The notes under the pieces are model-generated. The model saw only the letters and a program-made list of their open reading frames with translations. It was not told where the DNA came from and ran no database searches. DNA of 64,000 bases from Microcoleus sp. FACHB-831. Its GTDB lineage: Bacteria > Cyanobacteriota > Cyanobacteriia > Cyanobacteriales > FACHB-T130. The position numbers and the translations under genes were made by a program. The DNA lies in NCBI RefSeq assembly GCF_014695585.1, contig NZ_JACJON010000051.1, positions 1-64,000 on the forward strand. The letters run 5' to 3'. Each line of letters begins with the position of its first letter. The first letter of the stretch is position 1. Positions 1-7,694 of this stretch are shown here, piece after piece.

Positions 1-57
1 CTGGCTGTGGTACGCATCTATAATCTTTTGCCGTAAATCAATGGAGTACGCTTTCAT
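1..57 (-). mobile_element. IS630-family transposase, 5' end only (cut by window edge)
   Basis: Only the first 19 codons are visible, reading leftwards from an ATG at 57-55 and running off the window. They translate to MKAYSIDLRQKIIDAYHSQ, which closely matches the conserved start of IS630-family transposases (MKAYS-DLRQKI-DAY). The rest of the gene, the catalytic DDE residues and the far inverted repeat are outside the window, so it cannot be said whether the element is intact. The element's near end should lie within the next hundred bases or so; I could not identify its inverted repeat with confidence. Confidence 0.75.
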
Positions 58-215
58 TTTTAACTCATCAAATATTCACCCTTTTATACCTCATTCACTT
101 GAGAAAGGCTATATAAAAACCTAACTCAAAATACTTCCCCCGGCCAAGTCGCCTGGAAATGTATGCAATAAACTTTGATAGTAACTCTTAGTAAATAATC
201 CTCCCGCTACTGCCT

Positions 216-410
216 CTAAATCGCCGTAGGATAGTTATCTGACTCTAGATCCTCTTGTACGGAATCTAGGTCGTTTTGGGTAAACTCCCAGCCGAAATCT
301 TGAGCCAAGTTGACCAAGCTTGCCTGACTATCGAGAGCCATTAGCTTCTTTTCCCTAGCCTTATTTGAATCGGCAGTTTTTAATAAGTCATAACCAGGTT
401 CTTTTGACAT
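216..410 (-). CDS. Small Nif11-like protein (64 aa)
   Basis: The product is 64 residues, acidic, with no membrane segment. Residues about 8-50 (LLKTADSNKAREKKL, then LVNLAQDFGWEFTQNDLDSV) follow the Nif11 domain pattern: a first helix with paired lysines, a short break, then L-x-x-L/I-A-x-x-x-G-W/F-x-F-T/S-x-x-D/E-L. Nif11-type proteins are either small proteins linked to nitrogen fixation or leader peptides of modified peptides. No Gly-Gly processing site or Cys/Ser/Thr-rich core follows the domain, and no modifying enzyme lies next to it, so a peptide-precursor role is not supported. The ribosome site before the ATG is weak. The upstream DNA holds a palindrome and direct repeats (see 495-602). 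Confidence 0.55.
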   Translation of the reverse strand: MSKEPGYDLLKTADSNKAREKKLMALDSQASLVNLAQDFGWEFTQNDLDSVQEDLESDNYPTAI

Positions 411-494
411 TTTCTTTTTTACCTTATTTGTTAGTTGCGTTCTTACACTTTAAGATCGGGTAAATTAGGGCGTCAATAGTGCATACACAACGTT

Positions 495-509
495 TATCAA
501 GTCTTGATA
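495..509. promoter_or_regulatory. Palindrome TATCAAG-T-CTTGATA, possible operator
   Basis: Two perfect 7-bp arms flank a single central base, about 85 bases upstream of the ATG of the Nif11-like gene on the minus strand. The size and symmetry fit a dimeric transcription-factor site. No regulator can be named from the sequence. Confidence 0.35.
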
Positions 510-534
510 ATTTGAATTTATTTACTGACATTTA

Positions 535-602
535 CTGCGTATTTTCACGCTAACTAACGTTTAGTAATATGTTTTTTTTTCATATCTGCGTATTTTTACG
601 CT
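535..602. repeat. Direct repeat pair, each copy itself an inverted repeat
   Basis: CTGCGTATTTTCACGCT at 535-551 recurs as CTGCGTATTTTTACGCT at 586-602 with one mismatch, about five helical turns apart. Each copy contains an inverted repeat of GCGT(A) around a T-rich centre. Repeated phased sites upstream of a gene suggest cooperative protein binding, but no regulator family is recognised. Confidence 0.45.
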
Positions 603-732
603 GTACCGCATTTCGTTCTTTAACTAAGATCTGCAACTTGCTCCCTTGACTCGGTAGAAATTAAGAGCTTCAGCATTTAGCGCCAGCCTTTTCCATAGGA
701 GGAGTTCCGAACTTGAGGCGATGTTAATGGAC

Positions 733-767
733 AAAGCACGCCCGAATTCAAGTTCTAGGCGTGCTTT
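733..767. terminator. Perfect 10-bp stem-loop
   Basis: AAAGCACGCC at 733-742 pairs exactly with GGCGTGCTTT at 758-767 across a 15-base loop. It lies downstream of the FGE-fold gene that ends at 989 on the minus strand. There is no strong T-run on that strand, so it is either a weak terminator or an mRNA-stabilising end. Confidence 0.4.
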
Positions 768-988
768 GCCCTTATGCCAGAATTATGCAAACAGTTCTTT
801 GCCCGTCAGGGTTCGCGATAGTAAAACCCAATTACACTTATCCTTAAGCGAACTGTATTGCCTGACAAGCTGTAATGTCAAATTAGTGATTTTTCCCGAA
901 GTCTGTCGCTTGTATACTCTAACTACTAATTTAGTTGTAGCTGACAAGAAAGCAGACAATAAATAAAAACAGACTTTCGGTATTTCCA

Positions 989-1801
989 CTAAATTGAAGA
1001 AACCACAATCCTCAACCCGCTTGCTGATTCCCTGGTATCCGGTAACAATCTATAGCGGACAGCACTGCGACAAAACCGAGGACGGTTCAACCAACAACCA
1101 CCGCGCAGCATCCGATAATTATCATCTCCACCCTCTTCCCAAACTCTAGCATCTGAGGGCGCGTTAACATAATTTTCATGCCAGGGATCTGCACACCATT
1201 CCCAAACATTACCGTGCATATCGTACAATCCAAAATGATTGGGGACTTGTAGACTCCCCACATTTATTGTTTCTTGACGATGCTTTCCTTTTGGCTGAGA
1301 ATTGTAAGCGTAATTTCCGTTTAAATTAGCTAGTTCTGATGTAATTGTGTCGCCAAAATGGAATTGTGTAGTTGTTCCTGCTTTACAAGCATATTCCCAT
1401 TCTGCTTCGCTGGGTAATCTATATGGGCGCCCGGTAAAGTTGGCAAGCCTAGCACAAAATTCTATTGAATCGTACCAAGATATATTTTCGACTGGTCTAT
1501 CTTCACCTTTGAAGTAAGATGGTTCGGGATTCAATTCACTAATGATTTGGGGTAAGGCTGCTACAGCTTTCCACTGTGCTTGCGTTACCTGTGTCTTTCC
1601 TATCCAGAAGGGTGCAACTGTTACCTGGCGCTGTGGCTTTTCGCGGCTATCTGATTGTTCCGCGCTATCTGTTGAACCCATGAGGAAGGTGCCATCTGGT
1701 ATGTATACCATTTCGATGACTGCCTTACCTACATTTTCGCTATGAATTTTTCTAGTTTCTGATGCAATTACGTTGCCGATTTGCGCTTTAAATTCACTCA
1801 T
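989..1801 (-). CDS. Formylglycine-generating-enzyme-fold (SUMF1/FGE-sulfatase domain) protein
   Basis: The 270-residue protein is a single FGE-sulfatase domain from residue 31 on. Family landmarks in order are GTFLMGS (37-43), the VAPFWIGKTQVTQ strand, RLPSEAEWEYACKAG, GLYDMHGNVWEWC, RGGCW (233-237) and the terminal GLRIV. True FGE needs two cysteines five residues apart after the RGG motif; here only the second (C244) is kept and the first position is Asn, so sulfatase activation is unlikely. Members lacking that Cys pair occur widely, often as accessory or ligand-binding domains. No sulfatase, kinase or EgtB-like partner is adjacent. The start is an ATG and the next gene upstream on the strand is the ABC ATPase, 133 bases away. 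Confidence 0.85.
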   Translation of the reverse strand: MSEFKAQIGNVIASETRKIHSENVGKAVIEMVYIPDGTFLMGSTDSAEQSDSREKPQRQVTVAPFWIGKTQVTQAQWKAVAALPQIISELNPEPSYFKGEDRPVENISWYDSIEFCARLANFTGRPYRLPSEAEWEYACKAGTTTQFHFGDTITSELANLNGNYAYNSQPKGKHRQETINVGSLQVPNHFGLYDMHGNVWEWCADPWHENYVNAPSDARVWEEGGDDNYRMLRGGCWLNRPRFCRSAVRYRLLPDTRESASGLRIVVSSI

Positions 1802-1934
1802 TTGCGCTTATTAAACCTGTAGATGCACTGATTTCCCTTATAAAAGGGATATCATGCTAAGGAGTGTTTGTCTAGTAGTAATTGCGTCTATTTTTGCTTT
1901 ATAGCGATCGCGGTTCGCTATGATTCTACGTTTG

Positions 1935-2663
1935 CTAATGAGCTTTACCTGCACCGAGATAGAGTTCTCCTACCTTGGGATCGTTTAATAATTCTAAACC
2001 GGGGCCCGTGAAGCGATCGCGTCCTGATTCCAACACATAACCGCGATGTGCCATCTCCAAAGCCTTCCGCGCATTTTGTTCTACAAGCACAATTGCTTTA
2101 CCAGTTTGATTAATAGCTTTAATCTGCTCAAATACGCTATTAACCAATATTGGCGACAGTGCTGCTGATGGTTCATCTAATATCAACAAACTGGGTTCAA
2201 GCATCAAAGCTTTTCCCATTGCTAGCATTTGCCTTTCTCCCCCAGAAAGCGTTCCAGCACGCTGACGACGGCGTTCTGCAAGCTTGGGGAACATAGTAAA
2301 TATTTTGTCTTTGAGCGGTTTTAAAGGAGCATTACTAATAAAAGCGCCCATCTCTAAATTTTCTTCTACGCTCAAAGAAGGAAAGACATTGGCGAGTTGC
2401 GGCACGTAACACATCCCGCGCTGGACAATTTTATCTGACTTTAAGCCAGCAATATTCTGGCCTTTAAAAATAATTTTGCCCTTGTGGGGGTTTAGTAATC
2501 CAAATATAGTCTTAGCTAAGGTTGATTTCCCCGCACCGTTGGGGCCAATCACAGCCACCAATTCACCGGGATAAATCTTAAAATTAACGCCTTGCAGGAT
2601 ATCTAAATCTTTAACATATCCTGCATAAACATCTTCTACTTCTAATATCGGTTGGTCGGTCAT
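1935..2663 (-). CDS. Branched-chain/neutral amino-acid ABC transporter ATP-binding protein (LivF/NatE type)
   Basis: This 242-residue ATPase has Walker A GPNGAGKS at about 40-47, the signature LSGGERQ near 140, Walker B LLILDEPS and the switch His region ending VLVEQNARKALEMAHRGYVLESGR, a tail characteristic of LivF. In cyanobacteria the equivalent subunit, NatE, energises uptake of neutral amino acids with NatA-D. The permeases and binding protein are not in this window, so it is an orphan subunit gene as in several cyanobacteria whose nat genes are scattered. UrtE (urea) is the main alternative; urt genes are normally clustered, which argues against it. The ATG is followed downstream by a separate FGE-fold gene. 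Confidence 0.88.
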   Translation of the reverse strand: MTDQPILEVEDVYAGYVKDLDILQGVNFKIYPGELVAVIGPNGAGKSTLAKTIFGLLNPHKGKIIFKGQNIAGLKSDKIVQRGMCYVPQLANVFPSLSVEENLEMGAFISNAPLKPLKDKIFTMFPKLAERRRQRAGTLSGGERQMLAMGKALMLEPSLLILDEPSAALSPILVNSVFEQIKAINQTGKAIVLVEQNARKALEMAHRGYVLESGRDRFTGPGLELLNDPKVGELYLGAGKAH

Positions 2664-2664
2664 T

Positions 2665-2700
2665 GGTAATGAGTAATGGGTAATGGGTAATGGGTAATGA
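2665..2700. repeat. Short tandem repeats of TAATGGG type
   Basis: The spacer between the ABC ATPase and ferredoxin genes has five consecutive units of a heptamer close to GTAATGG, the first slightly degenerate. Heptanucleotide tandem repeats in intergenic DNA are a known trait of filamentous cyanobacteria and vary in copy number between strains. Confidence 0.8.
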
Positions 2701-2801
2701 TGAATTATGAAAGCGACAAGGATGAATTGGGTAAAGCGAACATTTCGTAATTCATCATTCCATAATTCATCATTTTATTCCCACTTTCCCATCCCCAAAT
2801 A

Positions 2802-3026
2802 TTATGGGGTTTTCTGCAAATCCGGTCGTTCTTCCGGGACAATTGCCCCTTCTACAGGGCATACCTGTAGACAGATACCGCAATCGATGCAGGTGGAAAA
2901 ATCAATCCAGTACCAGTCAGTTCCCAGAACATTTTTGCCGGGGCCTTCGTGGATACAAGCAACAGGACAGGCATCGACGCAATCGGCGACGCCTTCGCAG
3001 GTATTGGTAACAATTGTGTGCGGCAC
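2802..3026 (-). CDS. 7Fe/8Fe ferredoxin (two-cluster, 74 aa)
   Basis: The small protein carries two cysteine motifs: C10-x5-C16-x3-C20-P-x2-C24 and C46-x2-C49-x2-C52-x3-C56-P. This matches the fold of bacterial two-cluster ferredoxins such as Azotobacter FdI: C46, C49, C52 and C24 ligate one 4Fe-4S cluster, while C10, C16, C20 and C56 ligate the other, which could be 3Fe-4S or 4Fe-4S. The start is a GTG (3026-3024) preceded by a purine-rich GAGAGAGAA stretch. It lies between hisZ and the ABC ATPase on the same strand; no dedicated redox partner is adjacent, so it is a soluble electron carrier of unknown client. Confidence 0.88.
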   Translation of the reverse strand: MPHTIVTNTCEGVADCVDACPVACIHEGPGKNVLGTDWYWIDFSTCIDCGICLQVCPVEGAIVPEERPDLQKTP

Positions 3027-3141
3027 AGTGTTCTCTCTCTTAGGATTGGCAGACTGCTACTAGGCTACCAGCGATCGCTACTACGGTTCATTGTTCATTG
3101 TTCATCATAATTAGCCACTGAACAACGAACAAAAAACTGCG

Positions 3142-4368
3142 CTACTTTCCTAGCGTCTCAATTTCAGTAGCACCATCAGCCTTAACCCAGGCAATGCGGC
3201 TGATGCGACGGCGGCGAGCATAGTTTTGCACTTCTTGCGCTTCGCGCCCTCCTAGATCGATCTCAACCCGCACTAGATCGGCGGAGTCTCTTAGGGTTTG
3301 GGCATAGGCGATCGCCGCACTATAAGCTTGAGCTGTCTGGGGTACGACTAACCAATCGCTTGCAGGTGTTTGGCGGGGCATTTCAGCGCTCGACAGCAAA
3401 ATTTGGTACAAGTCTTCGATGTTGAGTGCAAAACCAATTCCAGGATATTTTTGTCCTTGCGGATGATAAAGTTGCAGCAGTTCGTCATAGCGACCGCCCT
3501 GCCCCAAAATCTGCGCTCCTGCCCCAGTATCGCTCACCGCTTTAAACACGATCCCCGTGTAGTAATCCAAGGTTTGGATTAAGCTCAGGTCAAGAGTTAG
3601 GGGGAATCCACCCTTGTCGGCCATACTGTCGTCGAGCAGTTCGATGAGCGATTTGAGATTGTTGACAATCTCTCGTCCTGATGGATCTAGCTCCAAGGTA
3701 GAAACCCTTTGCAGCACATCGGCTGGGCGTCCGCGCAGGTCAAAAAGAAATAGCGCACGTTCCAGTAATTCGGTCGATAAAGGCAGGGTTTCGAGAGTAA
3801 CGCGGTCGAGATGGGAAATGCATTCGCGCACTTTGTCTTGCAGATTGGGTGGAAATGGGGAGAGGAGCGATCGCGTCAGATCTGCCTCCCCTAAAACCAA
3901 GTGCCAGGTCGCCAAACCGAGGTTGTTCATGCAGTCTGCCAGCAACAGCAACACCTCTGCATCGGCCAACAAGCCACCACCGCCTAAGAGTTCCACCCCT
4001 GCTTGGTAAAACTCCTGCTGACGCCCGCGATCGCCCTCAGCATCTCTGCGGAATACATTAGCGTTGTAGTACAGCCGTTGCGGATAGCTAGCTCCTTCCA
4101 TGCGCGTCGCAGATGCACGCGCGATCGATGCCGTCAGTTCTGGGCGCAATCCCAGCGTTTCTTCAGTTGCATCCTGCACCTGAATCACAGTTGACCGCGC
4201 GATCGCACCGCCTGCCATCAAAGTATCCAACCGCTCCAGAGTCGAGGTGATAATCCGGTGATACCCCCATCTGTGGAAAACCTGCTGCAAGCGGTGTTCG
4301 ATCCAGCGTTTTTGGGCAACATCGAGGGGTAGCAAATCCCTCGCGCCTGTAGGTGGTTGATGAACCAT
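3142..4368 (-). CDS. hisZ: ATP phosphoribosyltransferase regulatory subunit HisZ
   Basis: HisZ is a catalytically silent histidyl-tRNA-synthetase paralogue that activates the short-form HisG in the first step of histidine biosynthesis. The 408-residue length and the class II synthetase-like landmarks support it: PTGARDLLP at the N-terminus, LRPELTASIARA (motif 2 region), and LDYYTGIVFK followed by LGQGGRYDELL. It lacks the full HisRS anticodon domain pattern. Its ATG overlaps the stop of the upstream J-domain gene in a TAATG, so the two are translationally coupled. hisG is not in the window. Confidence 0.9.
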   Translation of the reverse strand: MVHQPPTGARDLLPLDVAQKRWIEHRLQQVFHRWGYHRIITSTLERLDTLMAGGAIARSTVIQVQDATEETLGLRPELTASIARASATRMEGASYPQRLYYNANVFRRDAEGDRGRQQEFYQAGVELLGGGGLLADAEVLLLLADCMNNLGLATWHLVLGEADLTRSLLSPFPPNLQDKVRECISHLDRVTLETLPLSTELLERALFLFDLRGRPADVLQRVSTLELDPSGREIVNNLKSLIELLDDSMADKGGFPLTLDLSLIQTLDYYTGIVFKAVSDTGAGAQILGQGGRYDELLQLYHPQGQKYPGIGFALNIEDLYQILLSSAEMPRQTPASDWLVVPQTAQAYSAAIAYAQTLRDSADLVRVEIDLGGREAQEVQNYARRRRISRIAWVKADGATEIETLGK

Positions 4369-5372
4369 TACTTTTTCTTGCCACCAAACATACCGCCAAA
4401 TAACCCGCCTCCGCCTTGTTTATCATCAGGCTTGCCAGATGGTGGCTTGCCTGGGGGCGTTTTTCCGGGGGGTGTTTTTCCAGCCGATGTCGTTGCCTTG
4501 CCACCAGCACCGCCAGCCGCTTTCCCCATAGCTTTGTCTAGTATCTCTTTGGCTTTTAAAGCGTCTGGTTCTTGGGGATTCACTTGCAACGCTTTGTTAA
4601 TGTGAATTTTAGCCATTGTTGCCTGATTTTGCCTCAAATAAGCCATCCCCAGCAAGCCGTGAGCGCGGCTGTTGTTCGGCTCTTGTTGCACGGCATCCCG
4701 CAATTCCAGAACTGCTTTGGCAACATTGTTCTTCTCCAAATACTCGGCGGCGCGACGGCAATTGGGTTCGACTCTTGAGGTTGCAGGTGCTGGCGCTGGT
4801 GTTGCGGCTGGTTGCGATGTCCCGCTTGACGGTGTTTTGATACCGCCAGTTGCTGTTGTGGCAGCAGGTTGAGTGGTTTTCCCAACCCCTTGACCTTCTT
4901 TTTTCATCAGGTAGACCATGTTGATCTCGCTGATTTGAGCGATCGCGTCCGCTATTTTGTCAATAGTTTCGTACTGGGTTTTAGCCTGGTTAGCGATCGC
5001 GTTTTTGTAGGCTATGTCTATATTTGCGCCTGCACTCGATAACTGCTTGGCACTTTCGGTGCTTAGTTGGATTTTTGCCGCTTCAGAGGCGAGACGTTTA
5101 CCCATTCCCCTGAGCGTAACTAGATATTCTGTCCTTGTGCGCTCCTTAGAGAGTTGTGCATATGCTGGACTTACAAACTTCGAGAAAAGCTGGCTAGCCA
5201 GTTCTTTTTCCGCTTTACTTTCCGCTTTGCAACTATCGGGATGCAGGCGACGAGCAATCAGCTTATATCGTTGACGAATATCATCTGGGTTCGCGTCAAC
5301 TGGAACGCCCAAAATTGCGTGGTTGTCGGTGAAATCAAACTTAAAGAGTCCGCGTTGTATTTGAATAGACAT
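4368..5372 (-). CDS. J-domain protein with TPR and Gly/Pro/Lys-rich tail
   Basis: The 334-residue protein begins with a J-domain (about 18-75) that retains the HPD tripeptide in RRLHPDSC, so it should stimulate a DnaK/Hsp70 ATPase. A Thr/Ala/Pro-rich linker (about 165-200) leads to two TPR-like repeats (about 205-285) around LRDAVQQEPNNSRAHGLLG and INKALQVNPQEPDALKAKE. The tail is a basic repeat of TPPGKTPPGKPPSGKP ending in GGGLFGGMFGGKKK. This architecture is common in cyanobacteria but has no assigned client. It is the upstream partner of hisZ, sharing one base in TAATG. Confidence 0.85.
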   Translation of the reverse strand: MSIQIQRGLFKFDFTDNHAILGVPVDANPDDIRQRYKLIARRLHPDSCKAESKAEKELASQLFSKFVSPAYAQLSKERTRTEYLVTLRGMGKRLASEAAKIQLSTESAKQLSSAGANIDIAYKNAIANQAKTQYETIDKIADAIAQISEINMVYLMKKEGQGVGKTTQPAATTATGGIKTPSSGTSQPAATPAPAPATSRVEPNCRRAAEYLEKNNVAKAVLELRDAVQQEPNNSRAHGLLGMAYLRQNQATMAKIHINKALQVNPQEPDALKAKEILDKAMGKAAGGAGGKATTSAGKTPPGKTPPGKPPSGKPDDKQGGGGLFGGMFGGKKK

Positions 5373-5449
5373 AGGCCGCGAGCTTATCTCCCTGCCAGAA
5401 GAATTCCTTATAGTGTACTGCGCTTAACTGTTGCGTGGGTTATTTTAGC

Positions 5450-6295
5450 TCATACAGAATTTTTGACAACATCACTACTCCAAGCTGCCATTGAAGGAAC
5501 TTGCAGTAGTTCGGTGCTGAGGCTGTCGTGAATGTGTCCGTTTGTAGCCAGAATTCGACCAGACGCGATCGCCAACGGGCTGGTATCATAGGCGGTCACT
5601 CGCCCACCTGCTTCCTCAACTATAACCACACCTGCTGCCACATCCCAGGGTGAAAGCCCCCGTTCCCAATATCCATCCAAACGCCCCATTGCAACATGAC
5701 ACAAATCGAGCGATGCTGAACCGCTGCGTCGGACTCCTTGTGTTAGGTGGGTGAGATGACAAAATTCAGCATAGTTATTATCAGATGTTTCGCGGCGATC
5801 GTAGGCAAAGCCTGACACTAGCAGGCTCTTGCTCAACTGGGTTGTTTTGGATACGCCGATCGGGCGGCGGTTGCGAGTTGCTCCTAATCCTCTAGCTGCG
5901 CGAAACAGTTCGTTGTGAAAGGGGTCGAAAACTACCCCCACTGTACTTACTCCCCCTATTATCAACCCGACACTCGCTGAGAAAAAGGGATATTGATGAG
6001 CGTAATTTGTTGTGCCATCCAGGGGATCGATTGCCCAGAGGTATTCGCTGCTTTTATCTCCCAATTGTCCCGATTCTTCTGCCAGAATTTGATGATCTGG
6101 GACGTGGCGGCGCAGTACAGCCAGAATTTCGGCTTCTGCTGCTTTATCTGCTGCGGTTACTAAGTCTCCGGGGCGACCTTTTTCTTCTATTTCTTCTAAT
6201 TTTCCTAAGTAGTTTTGCAAGACGACACCTGCTGCCATTGCCGCTTCGGTTGCAATGTCGAGGAGAATTTGCAGTTGTTCGGGTGTATGGTTCAT
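5450..6295 (-). CDS. Inositol monophosphatase family protein (SuhB-like)
   Basis: The 281-residue protein has the Li-sensitive, Mg-dependent phosphatase motifs: ILAEESG, DPLDGTTNYAHQYPFF (metal ligands Asp-x2-Asp) and WDVAAGVVIVEEAGG. Substrates in this family include inositol-1-phosphate, PAP and histidinol phosphate. The histidinol-phosphatase role is worth considering because hisZ is close by, but the two are separated by the J-domain gene and family motifs cannot settle the substrate. The start is an ATG at 6295. Confidence 0.9.
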   Translation of the reverse strand: MNHTPEQLQILLDIATEAAMAAGVVLQNYLGKLEEIEEKGRPGDLVTAADKAAEAEILAVLRRHVPDHQILAEESGQLGDKSSEYLWAIDPLDGTTNYAHQYPFFSASVGLIIGGVSTVGVVFDPFHNELFRAARGLGATRNRRPIGVSKTTQLSKSLLVSGFAYDRRETSDNNYAEFCHLTHLTQGVRRSGSASLDLCHVAMGRLDGYWERGLSPWDVAAGVVIVEEAGGRVTAYDTSPLAIASGRILATNGHIHDSLSTELLQVPSMAAWSSDVVKNSV

Positions 6296-6322
6296 GGAGG
6301 ATGAGGTTTAAGTTTTAAGTTT

Positions 6323-6345
6323 GTAGAGACGCCGATTTATTGCGT
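6323..6345. repeat. Dispersed GTAGAGACGCCGATTTAT-type palindromic repeat, copy 1
   Basis: The sequence GTAGAGACGCCGATTTATTG is a partial copy of a repeat also found at 17820, 22954, 24530 and 51387. The right arm (GCGTCTC) is degraded here. Confidence 0.7.
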
Positions 6346-6414
6346 TTTGAGTTTAATTGAAGGGCATAGGTAATAGGGCTAAAAAACTAGCAATGCCCAA
6401 TGCCCCATTACCAA

Positions 6415-7095
6415 TTAGCGATACTGACGCCGAAATTCAGATGGGCTGAGGCGCATGGGTTGTTTGGGGTTCCAGATGCCTCGCCCCATAAGGCGGGCTT
6501 CTTCTTGGGCACGAGACAGGCGTTGGTCGTATTTGTTGTTAGGCGAGCGCGGCACAAACAGGGCATACCCTTCGCGGATTAGTGTCTCGTTAAGCAACAC
6601 GCGATCGCGCCACAGATAAGCTAACCTGCGCTCATATCGGTCTTTTGTTTCCTCATCTGACTCAAGAATTACGGGTTGCCCGCCAATCAACTGCTCTAGT
6701 CGTTCTTGCGCCTTATGTCCCCAAGGTCGCTGTTTCATATCAGGAGCCTCGACGCCAATCAGTCGCAGTCGCTCAAGCAATGGTGGTTGTTTAGCGTTGT
6801 CTATCACTTCCACACTTTGACCGTTGACAACCCGCTCGATTTTCACACTCATTCCTACTGGCGGTGGTGTGGATTGACAACCGACGAGCAAAAGGCTGCA
6901 TGCAAAAGCCAGGATAATATTCGAGCGGTGGCGTAAAGTACGCCATATTGTTTTATATTTCCAAGACTTTAACTCCTGAAATCCTCCATAGATATTGGTT
7001 TGACACTTTAAAATCGAAAATCCGAAAGCGTTGCAAAGCCTTAGCGATCGCCTGCCTGAAGGCATAGCGCTATCCAAAATTGTATTAATCTTCAT
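6415..7095 (-). CDS. Thermonuclease-family (SNase-like) lipoprotein
   Basis: The C-terminal 150 residues form a staphylococcal-nuclease fold with the three catalytic positions: RLIGVEAPD, KAQERLEQLI and YERRLAYLWRD. Before it lies a hydrophobic stretch ending in the lipobox LVGC, so the mature protein is probably a periplasmic lipoprotein. The start is uncertain. The open frame reaches an ATG at 7170; the ATG used here at 7095 overlaps the end of the upstream ferredoxin gene by 11 bases, but either gives a long odd N-terminus (partly a HIP1-bearing repeat) before the signal sequence. A shorter non-ATG start near 6960, after AGGAGT, would suit a lipoprotein better. Confidence 0.75.
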   Translation of the reverse strand: MKINTILDSAMPSGRRSLRLCNAFGFSILKCQTNIYGGFQELKSWKYKTIWRTLRHRSNIILAFACSLLLVGCQSTPPPVGMSVKIERVVNGQSVEVIDNAKQPPLLERLRLIGVEAPDMKQRPWGHKAQERLEQLIGGQPVILESDEETKDRYERRLAYLWRDRVLLNETLIREGYALFVPRSPNNKYDQRLSRAQEEARLMGRGIWNPKQPMRLSPSEFRRQYR

Positions 7096-7453
7096 CCAAG
7101 GGTAAGCCGAAGCGGACTTTGCCCTTAGCAAAGTATTGACCGAACTGGAGTTCGTAGACTTCATCCTCATCTTGCGTTTCCACTTCCAGATCGGAGCGGG
7201 GATAACTCACACACAAAAGAGCATAGCCCTTGTCGCGCAATTGGGGAGAAAGCCCCATAGCCTCCGGTTGATGGACAACACCCGCCAACACGCGCACGGC
7301 ACAAGTAGTACAAGCTCCATTCCGGCAGGCAAAAGGCATCTCGACGCCTTGGTTTTCCACGCTAGTAAGAATATAGCGGTCTTCTGGCACTTGAACAGAG
7401 TGTTCGACACCAGTTTGGCGATTATTTATCCGAATCGTGTAGTAATTGCTCAT
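7085..7453 (-). CDS. Plant-type 2Fe-2S ferredoxin with C-terminal extension
   Basis: The 2Fe-2S ligands are the C-x4-C-x2-C motif in ACRNGACTTCAV plus a later Cys in ALLCVSYP. The protein is about 122 residues, roughly 25 longer than photosynthetic PetF, with the extra length at the C-terminus (ELQFGQYFAKGKVRF). Extended ferredoxins of this kind (FdC2 group) occur across cyanobacteria and plants and have an altered redox potential. The ATG at 7453 is preferred over the TTG one codon earlier. Its 3' end overlaps one possible start of the nuclease gene. Confidence 0.9.
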   Translation of the reverse strand: MSNYYTIRINNRQTGVEHSVQVPEDRYILTSVENQGVEMPFACRNGACTTCAVRVLAGVVHQPEAMGLSPQLRDKGYALLCVSYPRSDLEVETQDEDEVYELQFGQYFAKGKVRFGLPLDED

Positions 7454-7526
7454 CAAATTAGTGTAATATTAAATATTGGCGGGTTGATTCATCATTAACC
7501 CGTAGCGCAAAACGCATAACTCACCT

Positions 7527-7613
7527 GGAGAGGTGGCCGAGTGGTTGAAGGCGCAGCACTGGAAATGCTGTTTGGGGGCAACTTCAACGAGGGTTCGAAT
7601 CCCTCCCTCTCCG
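7527..7613 (+). tRNA. tRNA-Ser (GGA anticodon)
   Basis: An 87-base cloverleaf with a perfect acceptor stem (GGAGAGG at 7527-7533 with CCTCTCC at 7606-7612), discriminator G, a D arm, an anticodon arm CAGCA/CTGGAAA/TGCTG with anticodon GGA, a long variable arm typical of tRNA-Ser, and the T arm containing GGTTCGAATCC. The 3' CCA is not encoded, as is common in cyanobacteria. Confidence 0.97.
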
Positions 7614-7637
7614 TTTAATTATTAGCCATAAATCAAG

Positions 7638-7673
7638 ACTTAGGAGCCAGAATTATTTTTCTGACTCCTGAGT
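7638..7673. terminator. Bidirectional stem-loop between tRNA-Ser and the EamA gene
   Basis: Arms at 7638-7652 and 7659-7673 pair over 15 positions with one mismatch and one G-T wobble around a 6-base T-rich loop. An outer pairing of AGCCATA with TATGGCT flanks it. It separates the rightward tRNA gene from the leftward transporter gene ending at 7695. Confidence 0.65.
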
Positions 7674-7694
7674 GCTTTATTATGGCTTTTGGCT

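Larger units (their letters stand above)
411..988. other. 578-base gene-poor gap with palindromic and hairpin elements
   Basis: I see no convincing gene here; two open frames of about 70-80 codons at 721-966 and 783-989 are low-complexity translations without ribosome sites. The gap holds a 7-bp palindrome at 495-509, a direct repeat at 535-551 and 586-602, and a perfect 10-bp hairpin at 733-767. The left half is presumably the promoter region of the Nif11-like gene at 410. Confidence 0.5.

Noticed and set aside
721..989. Open frames of 81 aa (+) and 68 aa (-) in the gap before the FGE-fold gene
   Set aside because: They overlap each other and a perfect hairpin, lack ribosome sites and have no domain-like pattern.
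3108..3125. AGCCACTG near the hisZ 3' end, resembling a B12-box core
   Set aside because: Only the short core matches, there is no surrounding cobalamin riboswitch structure, and no cobalamin gene follows.
3370..4194. Several rightward open frames inside hisZ
   Set aside because: They are antisense shadows of hisZ with no independent coding signal.
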